This document shows, one piece after another, positions 48,131 through 60,818 of a DNA stretch of 64,000 nucleotides. A program made the translations under genes and the position numbers. Origin of the DNA: Cardinalis cardinalis (lineage: Eukaryota; Chordata; Aves; Passeriformes; Cardinalidae); NCBI GenBank assembly GCA_014549065.1, contig JACDOX010000067.1, positions 1,502,754 to 1,566,753 of the forward strand. The letters run 5' to 3'. The first letter of the stretch is position 1; each line of letters begins with the position of its first letter. The notes below the pieces were generated by a model. That model saw only the letters and a program-made list of their open reading frames with translations, was not told the DNA's origin and made no database searches.

Positions 48131-48640
48131 TCTGTGAGAAAATATTCAAAGAGAATATGCTGGAGGAAAGTATAAATATTGTAAGTGGTTTGATGTTACA
48201 TTTGAGATAAAGCCTTAGTGTTGCAAGTGCCCAAAATGTGCTTGCAAATATGAGTGCCTGTCTTCCTTTGAGGTCAGTTCTAGGCAGACACTGCTGATGC
48301 CTGGCAGGATGCGTGCACTGTGTATAAAGAAATAACTGCCCAGCCCTGGAAGAGACTGGAAAGACAAAATTCCAATTCTTCAACATGAAACATCTTATCA
48401 GTCTATGGCCATTGCTTTTCCATTTCAATGGTGGCAAATTGGCACAAAGCTGAGGGTCTGAAGGTAATTCTCTGTGCCTTTCAGCACCTGACAATGAGGC
48501 AAAAAAAAGGTCACAAGCAGGCTTTGAAAATGCAGCACCAGAATATAGCCAGTTCTGTTTGTGTGGAATAGCAAGCAGAACAAATATTTTTGGGGGAAAA
48601 GAGGCACAGTTAAAGTACTTAATTTCTGTTCAGTGGACTG
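48131..48640. other. Noncoding DNA, no gene recognised
   Basis: Transitional composition between the AT-rich block and the GC-richer patch; short overlapping frames only. Confidence 0.55.
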
Positions 48641-49130
48641 AGTGAAATGCCCTGTCTGGATTGGTTTTGGCATTTATCCTGGCACCCACAGGAGCGAGGT
48701 GGGCACTGGCTGGAGCTTCTCCCTGTCGTGGCCATGCCCTGGAGCAGGGAGGAGGACTGGCTCTCCTCCAGCTCTGCAGCTGGGCTGGGAAAACATCCTT
48801 CAGGATGGCCCATCCTGAGCAACACTCATCCTCAAACACCTGCCCTGCCCTGGGAAGCAATAATTTAATGTAGGAAAGCAATTCTGCATTTCTTTCTGTC
48901 CCAGCTCTGGTGCTGGCTGGGTGTGCAGCCGGGGCCAAGCCCCCTCCCCACAGCCTGAGCTGGGCAGGGCCCACAGTGGATCTTGCAAAATTTNTAATTA
49001 ACCTGAGGGGGATAAAGGGACTCCAGAGAAACATCCAAGTTATCAGCTCTGGCTGACTCTCCATTTTTGGCTGCTCGTGGCTGTGATCTCCATTCCCCAC
49101 CACACAGGGTTTGCTGCTGGAGATGCAATG
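48641..49130. other. GC-richer patch with overlapping chance frames
   Basis: About 490 bases of higher GC hold frames on both strands of up to 167 codons, lengthened by the scarcity of AT-rich stop codons. None has recognisable domains or a convincing acceptor-donor pair. CpG is sparse, so it is not an island. Confidence 0.55.
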
Positions 49131-52100
49131 CATTTGAAAGTTTACCTGAGAACTCCATAAATCAGAATTGTAAATCTGAAGGCTTTTTATTACTAGAGTT
49201 ATCTTTAGCTATACCTGCCAAAAAAGTTTTAAGACAGCTCAGACTTATTTGCCCAAAACCATTTGACATTTACTTCATTACTCGGTGGACTGCATTCCCT
49301 TTAAATAAATTTTCCTGTGATCTGGACTTTCACCATGAAAATCTGTACAGTGAACTCCTAGTTTATTATGCCTACTTGAAAAGGGTAATTTAATAAGGCA
49401 TCAGTACAAATACTTAATTGTGCAATGGCTATTGACAATGCCTTTAAACAGTTGCATATTTGCCAGATTTAGCTAATGGAAGTAGAATTGCCACTTAATG
49501 TCTCAGTTTGCACTTGCTGAAAATAAATTGTATCTGACATTCCTTTGGCTTTTAAAGGACATATTTGGATATTTACAGTCAGATTGATCTTTTGTTGCAT
49601 TTATGCTTCTTGTGTGAAAAGGTATGAAGTAATTTAGATGGAGATACTTATTTACACATACAGTATTTGTAATAGCTTCACTCAGTCTGATGTTTCACAG
49701 ACTTGAGATATTGATATCAGGGAGAGTTGATGGAAAAATAACTTGACAAAATCCATTTTTTCAAAAATGTGTGGATTTGTAAAAGGTGAAATTTNCTGCA
49801 ACAGGCTACCTCTAATGACATTTCCATTTATAAGAAGTTTTGAAAAATAAATTATGAACAGTTCATACAGATTTTTGCATTTCCTACAAATTTGGTTTTA
49901 TTGCATTTGCTTTTTAAATGTAATTTATAACAAAATTAAGTAAAAGAAAAATTCTAAAAGCAAAACAGTGGCATTTTGAACACATGAAAACAAAATATTC
50001 TGTTGGCATATGGTGAACTTTTTCTTAGGTTTTGGTTCAAAAAAAGTTTTGTAGTATTTCATTCTGATTTAGGATGCAAATGAGGTCTCCAATACTGAAA
50101 ATGGGAAAAAAAATCATATTGAGTTCTAATGCAGATACATTTAGCTCATTTTGTATTCTCCGTTAGAAATATAATTNCTTATCTCTGTACTTCCCCTTTC
50201 CTCATATCTAATTTAAGAAGCAAAATATTTTTTTTAATGAAGCAACTTATCATCACATTAAGAGGCTCAGGAGTAGTATTACAAGTATTGTAATACTGCA
50301 ATTTTTTCAGTTGTAATGAATGTNCTGTCAAGTGTGAATCTACTTTATTCTGATGAAACCATTTTTTGCATTTGTTTTCTGTAANTGTTAAGGTTTGTCT
50401 GTAGATTGACATGTAAAGAAGTTTCTACTTTGAATTTCTGAATTGTTAATACATAACAAGAAAACACATGAACACCGAGGGGTGGCTACTGACTTGTGGA
50501 TGACTTGAAATCAGCCCTTGAATTCTGCATTTTCCAGAATCCAGGGAAATTCAGCCCAGCTTTGTTGTCTAGACCAATTGCACCAGACANAAACAATCTG
50601 TACTGACAAATACCCATTTTTTGGTCCCAAATGCTCATTCAGAGACCTATGAAGAGGCAGAANCACAGAATTCATGACACTGAGATCTCTCCCTGTTGGC
50701 AATGGTCTCCAACAGGCTGCCCGTGCTGACCCTGGGGAATGGCTGAGGGTAAATGGTGGCAGAACTTCTGCCACCTGTGCAGGGCTGGAGCCATTAAAGG
50801 CTTTCAAGGGAATAGTAAAACTTCAAATTTAACATGGGAATTTTATGAATAGTCAGTGTATGGAATATATTCTAATGCTGTAGTGATGTGTTTGAATAAC
50901 TCAGTGACAGATACTATGATAACTGCAGGTCCATTGGCTCTGAAAATGTTAATTTTAGACAAAATAGAAGGACCTCAATTAAAATAAATTTATTAATCAG
51001 ATGAGGATTAACCGATGACAGTGATGCTGTGTGCTTTTTACCAGTCAGTCTTTTTCATTGGGATTTATTTTTTTTTATTCAGTGATAAATTTTGATACCT
51101 GTTACAAGTCTACTCTGTCTAAAACCTCATGCAGTTGTTATTTAGGCATTGAAGGGTCAGGGGATTTTTTTTGCCTGTGCTTTTGGTGGTTTAGTTTTGC
51201 TCATGTGTATGCTCTGGTAGAAATAACCATTGGAAGAGAGAAATAGTGGCAGGAAGATTAATACCTGGATTCTGATCTTTCAAGGCTTCTTTTGTGGAAA
51301 GAGAGGAGCTGCCTTTCCATTTCATAAGAGGATTTCCTTTTGTACCTCCTCGTGCTCGGGCAGCAACATTCAAGCTGTGAGTTCAGCTCACCACTCTTAA
51401 TTGTAACAGGGGGTGGATAATTGCTGTAGTTTCCCTCCCTTAGCACTGTTTCTCCTTACTTATTTTATTTCTGTCTTCTCTAGATTACCTGGTTGTTTGC
51501 ATGTCAGTNGAGTTCTCCTTGAGAAGAGCTTTGTATTTCTGGGCATTTCTGTGGGCCCATCCTGCAGTGTACTGTCTCTTTCTGCACACTTCATCATGAG
51601 CACAGAGGGAAAATTCACTGTCTTTTGTGACTGGTCTGTGCTGGACCATTCCTTAGCTCCACGTGCTCTTGAAATGCAGACATTACATGCTGATAAGGAA
51701 TTATGGTTNGTTTAGAAAATATCAAATATTTCTCCTGGAGAAAATCACTGCTACAATGTTACAGCAAGTTATGCACTAATGTATGGAGAGGGGCAGAGCA
51801 GAAAATGACAGTACCAAGGTATGAAAATAGGATAAAGGACATAGCAATGGAGAAACTAGATCATGACCCTGGAGTCCAGCAGGATTTCTCTCTCTGTCCT
51901 CAGAGGTATAAGGACAGCTCAGCCCCAGTGATGCAATGACACAAACTGCCACCTAAGCTACAGGCTCTCATATTTGCAGTTCTCTCTTGGCTGATTTAGA
52001 TTTGCCAAAGTTCATTATTTCAACATTAAGCAGCACTGGAAAATTCCACTCACTGCTGGAGAGAGAATTNCAGCTAAAAATAGTGAAAAGAAGCAACTGT

Positions 52101-53170
52101 CTATGGATTGTCTATTAAAAAGTGNACATAGGATCCTGTGTAGAAACAGGTTTTTGTGTGTGTGTACATTCATTTCTTGGTGGTTTGTCAGCAGTGAAGC
52201 AGACACTCCAGACTTTCAGACATACCCCTTTTTCTGTTGCATAGCTGCTGCCAGATCATTGGGAAAGCTCTTCTATTGAGATATGGGGCACACGAGCTCT
52301 CTGAGGGAAAACTATTTCATGCTTCCACAGAGAACAAATCTGTAACCAAACTTTCATTCAAAAGCCTGTAAATGTCCACAGGGAAGATAACAATTTTCTC
52401 TTCTTGCCACTGTTTTGTTAAAAAAAAAAAAAAACTAATAATAGAGAAAAAAAACTTACAACAAGGAGTAATAAAAAGGTAATCCATAGTCTGGGGCCTT
52501 GTGTAAATGCAGTAAACATGAAGAATTTATTAAGTTTTTCTTATTCCAGGTGGAGATTGTTAAAGGCAGGCTTACTTCTCCTGGACTGTTCAAAATTAAC
52601 TTTCTTGGAGTACAAAGTTTCCTTAAACACCTTAAAATCAACCTCAAGCTGGATGGTCTGAAAAAGTGGTAGCTGAAGCAATAGGAGCAGAGTGAAACTA
52701 AGGAGAAAGTCACTTTGGGGGGGAGCTCCATCCCTGGCAGGCACCAGGAAGGGAAGGCTGGTGCCCCCCAGAGGGACTGACCCCTGCAAAGACAGGAAGC
52801 CACATTAGAGAAAATCAAGCCAAAATAGTCCTCAGAAAGAAAAGAAGAAAATGTAGAGAGGCTCCAGCCAGGGGCACAAAGGAGCTGGAACAGCAGCAGC
52901 ACCCTGGGCTTGGTTCAGTTCAGGCTTTTTGTGCCTCTCCCCTGCCACTGCTTTGCCACTGCCCCAGTCCTGAGTCAGGTCCAGTTCCTCCACTCCCTGT
53001 GCTGTGCCCAGCTCCCCTGCACCTCCCTGCACCCTCCCACTTCTTAAAACAGGGACAGACAACCTCTGCTGGGTGCTGGGACTTGGCTGGGCTCTTCATC
53101 CAACACCTCATCCCTACTGCTTCTGCTAAGATTTCTGGCTGCTNGGAACAGACTTTGTAGTTTGTTTTTA
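49131..53170. other. Noncoding DNA, no gene recognised
   Basis: AT-rich to 52.4 kb, with a poly-A tract at 52421-52434, then a purine-rich part where a 148-codon minus-strand frame (52456-52902) shows no known domain. Nothing else is supported. Confidence 0.6.
52421..52434. repeat. Poly-A tract
   Basis: About fourteen consecutive A, without a recognisable retroposed body upstream. Confidence 0.85.
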
Positions 53171-53173
53171 CAG

Positions 53174-53235
53174 GCTGTAAAAACAGGGTCTAAATTTAGG
53201 GTTTCCACATAATGGCTGTCATTATGCACTCCATG
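53174..53235 (+). other. Exon-like noncoding segment, 62 bp
   Basis: Seen: the acceptor TTTGTTTTTACAG ends at 53173, and ATG followed by GTAAGT is a near-consensus donor after 53235. All three frames contain stops, so if it is spliced into a transcript it would be noncoding or a premature-stop exon. Chance pairs of this quality do occur in 64 kb, so the call is weak. Confidence 0.15.
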
Positions 53236-53239
53236 GTAA

Positions 53240-56200
53240 GTCCAATTCCTCATAATTAATTAAAACTACTCAGGTAGGAAGGTCAAGGCAAAAAAAATCT
53301 TCCTGTAGATTTGAAGCACTTTTTCCATTTGTTTATTAATATTCTAACTGATGTTGAATTGTTGTGGCCAAGACCTCTTTCTATCTGGCATTTTAGATCA
53401 TAGTGATCAAGGAGAGGACCTGATTCTGACAATTTTAAGAATTTGTTCAGTCTCAGCTAATCAAACTCTTCCTGTGGAAGATCCCTAGCCTGCCCATGCA
53501 AATGCATCCTTCTCTCTTCACATCATGTTCAGTGAAATTTGTTATTCTGATTGTTCCTACTAAGAAATTTCTGCTTTGNTGTCCATTATAGTTGGGATGA
53601 ACTTTTATGTTCTATTGAGGAAGAAGAAAAACATTGGAAAGCTCACATCTTTCTAAGCAATCAAAAACCTGAAAAACTGTGGTTGTTTGTTTCACAACAT
53701 AGTGTTAGTCTACTTATAACTGAGATAAAAATAATCTTCATTTCCACATTATATCAATTTTTTTACTTAATGAGACTTCCAGATGTAAGAACCCCTCAAC
53801 TACAGGTCAGTGGCAAGAACCAGTATTTTTTTCTGCAGGCCAAGTTAAGATCCTTCTCAAATCTCATAATGTTTTTAAGGCAAACTGTTAAGGTATATNA
53901 GGTGTGCTATGAAAAGCTGCACAGAATATCAATATGTAACACCAGGGTGAATCCTGTTTCTTTTAAAATCCTCCACAAAGTCTCATAGCTGCATACTCTG
54001 CTCCACTCATTGTTAAGAGTCTAAACCACAGGAAGGTTTACCAACATCAAATGAGACTATTTGAGATATGAACAAAGGAAAATGGCTGCTGTGGATTGCA
54101 CACACTTGATTTTGCTACAAAATACATGGGGCTGCTCCCTATATATTACCTATTTAATTAATTTATTATTGATAGTATTACGCGTGCTGAGATCTTGCTG
54201 AGTTCACAGGTTACCCTGGTAACAAAAATGAGTGTGCACATTTTTCTGCAGCTGTGTTTGTTGCTCAGCCTCAGCACACACCTCTCCTGTTCCTACCTGT
54301 GCACAGACAGTGGTTATGTGTGTGAATGAGATAAAGGTGGTCAACATCAAACCTGAAAGTTTGCATCCCTAAGTGCCACCATCACGCTGTGATGGAAATT
54401 TGTAAATACTTAATCAGCTCTGAAATTAACAGAAAAACAGGAATTGCACGGTTCCTCTGGGGTGTGCAGAGCCTGGCTGCTGGGCAGGGTGGCAGGGCAC
54501 ACACAGCCTGCCTGCTCTGNGACCCTGGCACACAGCAGCCAGCTCCTCTCCTCCCCAGGCAGCTCTGCCGCTCGCTGCTGGGTGAACTTGTCTGCAGGCA
54601 CTCAGGCACGGCTCAGTAAAATCAATGGAAGCGTTTCCATCAGGCTCCCAGGGTTTCGGGTTGCCTTGGCTCTGTGCACCATAAATGACAGCTCTAAGAA
54701 CGTGGTGTGGCTCTGTCAGTGCACCAGGATGTGGCAGNAAGTGGTCAGCATCATGGAATCGTACAAGAATGTCATTACTGTACGTAAAATAGAGTCCTAA
54801 GTTCACCCTACGCCTGGTGTGTTGCAGAGACAGTGATCACTTAGTGGATTCCCCTATTCTCCACACAAATTTAGTGGCAAAATTCAGTTCCTGGTTACAG
54901 AGAGATTGCTGAAAAGGGAATTGCTACCCAAAGCCAAATTCTGACCTCACTTGGCAGATTGTAAATGCAAAGTGAACTCCCTGGTGAAGTCATCTGTGTT
55001 TGAAACGGCGCAAATGAGAGAGAATTAGGAACTATATTATAAAAATTCAACACCCGGGGTTCTTTGTGAGATAATGCATCAGGCCATTACAACATGGGTG
55101 GATATGTTTGTATGTTATCCTAAGAAAAGTCTGCTTTTGATCTACTTTAAGATTATTTGTGCTGTAATGTCTTCATTGTAGATTCTANCATTGATGATAA
55201 TAGCATTAACACTGCAGCCCCTTCTGATGTGGTGTCAGTTACGCTCTTCACTTTCATGGAGCAACACTTTGAAATTTCAAAATACTTGAAGATACTGTAA
55301 CAGCCAGTGCTGCCAATATAGCATGGAACTGCTACTTCACAATTCAAGTAGTCAGCTATTGACTCGTGGCAATCTATATCTGCATTAAAATGGTGAGTTT
55401 TGGATTAATGTGGAGCTGAAAGCCCAACTGAGGCTCTTTGCTGCCAGCCTGTCTCTGTAATTGCAGCATGGATTTCACCAACCACAAAGGGCAAAATGAA
55501 TGTGATCATCCCCAGCAGTCGATAGCACATTGATTTTTTTCACTCTACGATTCGCACAAATATTGAAGCTCATTTTTTAAGCAAGGAGGATTATTAATCT
55601 ACATTTCTTTAAAAATAAGTCCATTTTGAAGCACAGTACCTTGCAGGGCTTATTTAATGTGCAATATGCAAATCAGATAAGCAAAACATNATTTTATTTC
55701 TTTTTAAGCAAAAAGTGGCATTCCCAGCAGGCTGTGAAACCTCATCCCCACCATTGTGCTGTCATGTGTCGTATTGTTTGGTTAAGAGATTAAAGAAGGA
55801 AATGTTGGCGGGGCTCGTTCTGGTCAATGGTCGGCATTTTCTTAGTTTGGTTTCNTTTTCACTAACCCTGAGGTTGTAAACAGACTGTGTACAACATCAC
55901 CTGTGGTTCCTAAGATGAAACAATGATTCAAGGCCATTTCTTCCCTAAATGGATGCTGTTAATCTGTGGTATAACAAATATACTTTAAGTCAGGGGGGAA
56001 AAGAAATGTTCCTGACAAGGAGCAGTAATGTTTCTGAGAACTGCAGCATTTCTTTTTGTCATTGGCATCACCTGTTTCTGGAATTATGTCTTCAACTGCG
56101 TGACTGTGAGAAAGCTTCAGTATTGAGGACCAGATTTACTTCTCCACCCTGTGTGTGTACACAAATGGACAGTGGTTGTTCAAATGTTTCAGCTGTGAAA

Positions 56201-58560
56201 TGGGCTGCTGCCCTGCATGACCAACATGTATTGTCAGTCCTAGATAAGCTGCAGTCACTTGCATGTGAATGTAATATGAGCCATAGACTGGCTGTAAGTT
56301 GACTTGTTTGACTGTAGACTTTCCTGGTTCTGGTTTTATCTTCCTAATTCTGCAGGTCAGAATGCAGTAATTTTCTCCAAGTCCGCATTTCCACATCACT
56401 TGAGTCATTGCTGGGCCAACTCTGTGCTGGATTTGGTCTATTTGTTGCAACTTTTCTCAAGGGAAAGGGGAACCCATGATAAGAAACATTCCAGGAGTGG
56501 CTTTAATGAAAAAGTAGCAAACGAGCACAAATTAGATTACCTTTNTAAATGTCTAAGGTCAATCAGGGCTCTCCTGCTCCTTCCTTCATCCCAAGGCAAT
56601 ATTAATGAATGCAAAACTCCTCTTTGCCGAGGGGCAGCCTTGAATATCAACTCTTCCTTTGGATGGATTTAATTCAAACCCCTGGTAAATCTTGAAACAA
56701 AAGTAGGATGGTAAAATACAATGTTTAAAAAAAAATGTGAGAGACATACTATTTACCATTTGCTTNGGTCTTTTNAGAAGCACTGAATCACAGACTCCCA
56801 GAAATAAACCCTCATNCAAGGCAGTGTTTCTTATTTCCCACTATGTTCCCAGTTAAGTAGATGAGGAACCTTTCATGAGTCAGAAATGCTCTTTTAGGTA
56901 AATGTGACTGAATAAGATGCATTTGAAGCTGATCAGGCTCCTCAATGTCATAAACTCTGCTCTGGTTGTAACTGTTTGTCCCAGTAAATCCTCAAAGTAG
57001 AGCAGTTGCTGTGTGTCATTAGCTGTGTGTTTGCTTTCCTCAGGGTGTTTAGCTACTTTCACTGCAGCTTTTATTGCACTTAGCACCACAGTAACATCTC
57101 AAAATGCCCTACCTTCAATTCCAGAGAGCGGTCAAATGAACAAACATTAGTCACACAAAAAGATAATTCCCTGAAATAAAATACCTTTCGTACTATGATC
57201 TGAAGAAGATCAAAATTCAATTTCCTCTCCTTCCCTAAGTGTAAGAATAGCCTCAAATATGAAACATTTAAGGCATGAACTGTGCTTGCTGCTTTTAGTG
57301 TGCAGAATAACAGGACTGCAGGTCTCAGCTCAAAGCCTGGTAACAAACCCTGCTGCTGCAAGGGCACTTCCAGACTGAGTAGGTGGTGACTGGTTGAGTT
57401 GTTCTGAGAATCTTCTCTTCTTTCTTTCATGACAGTCACCTGCCACAGAGGATGANTTGTGATGAAAGATAGCAAGTCATGCAGAGCCTTCCGGGCATGA
57501 TAAATAATGCAGTATAGCAGGTGTATATAAAACAATCTCTTAACTGATTATATTCTGAGGTGACTCCTTGATTACATTGTGAAATCCCTTGGCTGGACTT
57601 TTTCCACTGTTCTGGACATTTGGAAATAGAAGGAAATTTTCCAGAGGTGCTCAAGCAGAGGTATTGAGTCCTTCCCCAAAGGCTCTCTTCTATCTACTAT
57701 TTATGCCCTTTTATCTCCAGCTGGTTTTCTTCTAACTTCCTGCTGTCCTGCACACATCCCCCTGCCTCCACTCTAAGTGGGGATTTCAGGTGACATAAAA
57801 TCACTTCAGAGGACTGACACTGACTGACCAACAGCAAAAATGGCCTAAGGCCATAATTTTGGAAGGCGTGGGATTAAAATAATGTGTCTGCAACACAGCA
57901 AAGCAGCTCACACATGGCTTTTTGTCTGTTCTTATCATGAGCAGCAGAATTCCCCAACATGCAGGAGCCCTTGCATGGCCAGAGTCCTCCTGACCAGTGG
58001 GGTCAGCTTTTGCAGGGTCTGTCTGTGATACTGATGGCAAGGTTGAGAATAACTTCATGTGTTTCCAGAACCATTTCTGCTGCATAGCTCTGTAGCTTCT
58101 GATCAGTAACCTTCGCTTCTGCCCTTTTATCAGTTCTTTGGTGATGGACAGACTTATCACAGGGAAAGAGACAATATCTTTAAGGGGAAAGGTTATTCTT
58201 ATTTCCAACAGATTTTACCTAGAAGATCATGGACATAATACACATTTAAAATAGTAAATTCTCACAAAGGAGGATCATGCCCCACTGGGTAGTAAACAGC
58301 ACCTGCCTTTGTTTTCAGGAATGTTTTAGTGCCTTGACCAAGTAACTAGTAGTTGTAAAATAGATATAAATTCATTATATTAGAATGTACTTTCCAAATG
58401 TATTTCAAACTGAAATAATTTTATCTGTTAGTTTTTCTGGTGTTGGCTNTTCTATTGTTTCAGGGTATTTGCAGTCACTGTCATGCTGAGTTTGTTTATG
58501 CCTTCTGGTTTTGTTTCCATCTGAGTCTCTGCATACTTGAATGTAATAGTAAAGCTTTTA
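53240..58560. other. Noncoding DNA with one GC-richer patch
   Basis: Mostly AT-rich, with a GC-richer patch at about 54440-54680 where short frames overlap on both strands. Frames of 117-151 codons at 53551, 55949, 57080 and 57801 resemble no known proteins. No RNA gene or clear mobile element. Confidence 0.55.
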
Positions 58561-58567
58561 AGAAAGA

Positions 58568-58745
58568 CAGGATGGTCTTGGGGTTAGAGTACAGTAATAG
58601 GATTCTGGAGACCTCAGGTCTCAGTGTGATGCTGCCACAGCCTTCCTCTGTGATCTTAGNCAGATTACTTAGTCTTTGACTGATTCTCCTCTTCTGTAAA
58701 AGGCACATTAGGATATTAAGCTCTTGGAGAGTCATGTATTAAAAA
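58568..58745 (+). repeat. Ancient MIR-like SINE (CORE-SINE family)
   Basis: Seen in consensus order: GGGTTAGAGTACAG, GGATTCTGGAGACCTC, GCTGCCACAG, CTGTGATCTTAG, CAGATTACTTAGTC, TTCTCCTCTTCTGTAAAA, and a tail GGATATTAAG. These match the MIR blocks for GGTTAAGAGCAC, GGACTCTGGAG, GCTCTGCCAC, GTGTGACCTTGG, CAAGTTACTTAACC, TTTCCTCATCTGTAAAA and GGATTAAATG. This copy is the clearer of the two in the window and covers most of the element. Known: MIR relics predate the amniote radiation, so an orthologous copy may exist in other birds and reptiles. A strong acceptor-like CTATTGTTTCAG lies just upstream, at 58449-58460. Confidence 0.7.
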
Positions 58746-60466
58746 TATATATTAAAAAAAGTACAAAGAAAAGGATTTCGTAAGGGCAAAAAATCAACAC
58801 CCCACTATCCTGAAGCCATGAGGAGAAGGATGTTGAATTATTTTCCAGAGCAGTGCTGCATCATAAGCTCTCAATTACAGCTGTAATGGGAGCAAAGAAT
58901 ACCTGCATTTTGCAGTGCTGGATAGCTAATGAGCTGTGCAGAAAAAAACCAGCCCAAGAACAGTTACAGAAGTGTGCTCTGTGCAGTTTAGCTCATTTGC
59001 TCTTAGACATAACAGCTCTGTTTTAACTAAGCACTGAGAAGGCTGTCATCAGTTAGGATACTCAGATTATCAGTGTGCAGCTTGATATAAGTTTATGTAT
59101 AATGTTTAATATGAACAAGGTGCAACACTTTTGTATGCTGAGCATCACAGAAAGCACCTCCCCATTCCTTTGCAAGGGAATAAATATGTTTTCTTCATGG
59201 TTAGAGAATCTTCTTTACTTAGTTATTGATTAGCTGAGTCAAGCAAACTTGTTAACCTTACCTAATGCATTTTCACCCTTCATTTGCTGCAGCCATAGTT
59301 TAAAATTTGTACTTAACTGAAAGGGCTCTTCCTTTTTCCACCAGTGACTCCATAGTGTGCAGCTGTGGGTGGCACTGACCCCTGTTCCCCAGCTCTCTTT
59401 AAAACCACCTTAGATATTTCTCTGGAGGCAGGAGTGTCAGAAGAGCAGGGATTCTCCCTTGGTCCCTTTTATAAAAGAGCAGAGAAGGCAGGACTCATTA
59501 TTTTGGCTCTGTCTACAGCCAGAGTGGTGGCACCAGCTTTCACCATTGCTGGACGCTCCTGTGTACCCCTCCATGGGGCCAAGATTTACCCCCAGCCCAC
59601 AGAGAGAGATGTGAGGCCTGACCTCAACTCACTGCAAAACTGGCATCTGATTGATGCTGTCTTTGACAGGCCCAGGAAGGAGCAGGGGAGGGCACACCTT
59701 GGTGATTGAGGAGCTGTGTGGGGAGGCAGAGGGAGCTGCACTGCTCTGACTTGCTACTCCACACAAAGAGCTGCCTAAGCTGGGTAAGGTTTGAGAGGAA
59801 TGTAAAAGGTATCCAGGTATCAACATAAAAGGTGTCATTCCTAAAGTGTGCAGGAATAAAAGACAAATGGTAATAGGTCATTCTGGAATCAGAATCATAA
59901 TGACAGAAAGAGAGCTGGGAATGAAAGAAAGGGCAGATAAATGTCAACAGTTAGGGAGCAGAGATCATGAACTCTCTCAGATGGAAGAAAGTGCTCAGAA
60001 TATTCAGCAAAAGCAAGTTCGATTGTAAAATAAACTTCATCCCTTCAGTCTGGCTGCCTGAATAGCAATGTTTTCTGAGGTGTTGTGACAGACAAATGAA
60101 GAAAAGGGAAAATCCATCAGAGATGAGAGATCCAGCCAACCCATGGAATAAATGATAGTGATACACAGACCCAGGGGCTCCTCTAAGATGCTGATAGCAG
60201 ATTATGTTTTGTCTCTTGAAAAGGGAGGTGATGATCCTTCTCANAGCAAAGAAAGGGGAAGAATGTAAAGTGAGAGGGAAAATAAACAGGTATGGAAAAT
60301 GAAAGGTAAAGCACACGGGTGGAAAGAAGGGCCTGTCCTTCCCTTATGGTGAAACCNCCTCCCAGCTTTGGGAGTTTATAGAGCTGAACCAATGTCAATC
60401 AGCTGAGAATCCCACCTAGGAACATGTGTCTTGGGCAACATTGATACAGGACATCTGCCCACAGGT

Positions 60467-60488
60467 ACTCATCCAGTACTCATCCAGT
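60467..60488. repeat. 11-bp direct repeat, two copies
   Basis: ACTCATCCAGT occurs twice without spacer. Confidence 0.9.
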
Positions 60489-60804
60489 GTTAACATCTTG
60501 TGGGTTTTTTCTTAGTATCACTGAAGATGACCAAGAGAACTGACATCAGCACGTGCCAACCTAGATCAGCAAAGTGTAGAAATCAACTGCTTCCATGACA
60601 GGCTTATAAATAGTGTCTGAATGCAGTTCCTGCTGCACATAAATCATGGTATTTTTGCATTGGTTGTTGAAGGTGGTGGCATTAGATTACTGGAGGGTGC
60701 TGATGTACCAAGGGAGCCAAGCTGTGTCCTCAGCAGGAGTTTTGCACCTCTGAAAACTGAGGCACTGTAAAGTCCATGCAAACAGCCCACACTGACATAT
60801 AATC

Positions 60805-60818
60805 TTTTTTTTTTTTTT
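60805..60818. repeat. Poly-T tract
   Basis: Fourteen consecutive T. If it were the tail of a minus-strand retrocopy, the body would lie at higher coordinates, where nothing recognisable is seen. Confidence 0.85.

Noticed and set aside
48630..49133. 167-codon minus-strand frame
   Set aside because: GC-rich patch with long frames on both strands and no protein family resemblance.
50700..50800. ACAGGCTGCCCGTGC, similar to a phrase in the CR1 3' region
   Set aside because: Match limited to about a dozen bases with no flanking agreement and no terminal octamer repeats.
52456..52902. 148-codon minus-strand frame considered as a CR1 LINE fragment
   Set aside because: No reverse transcriptase motifs or CR1 3' end seen; residues are low in information.
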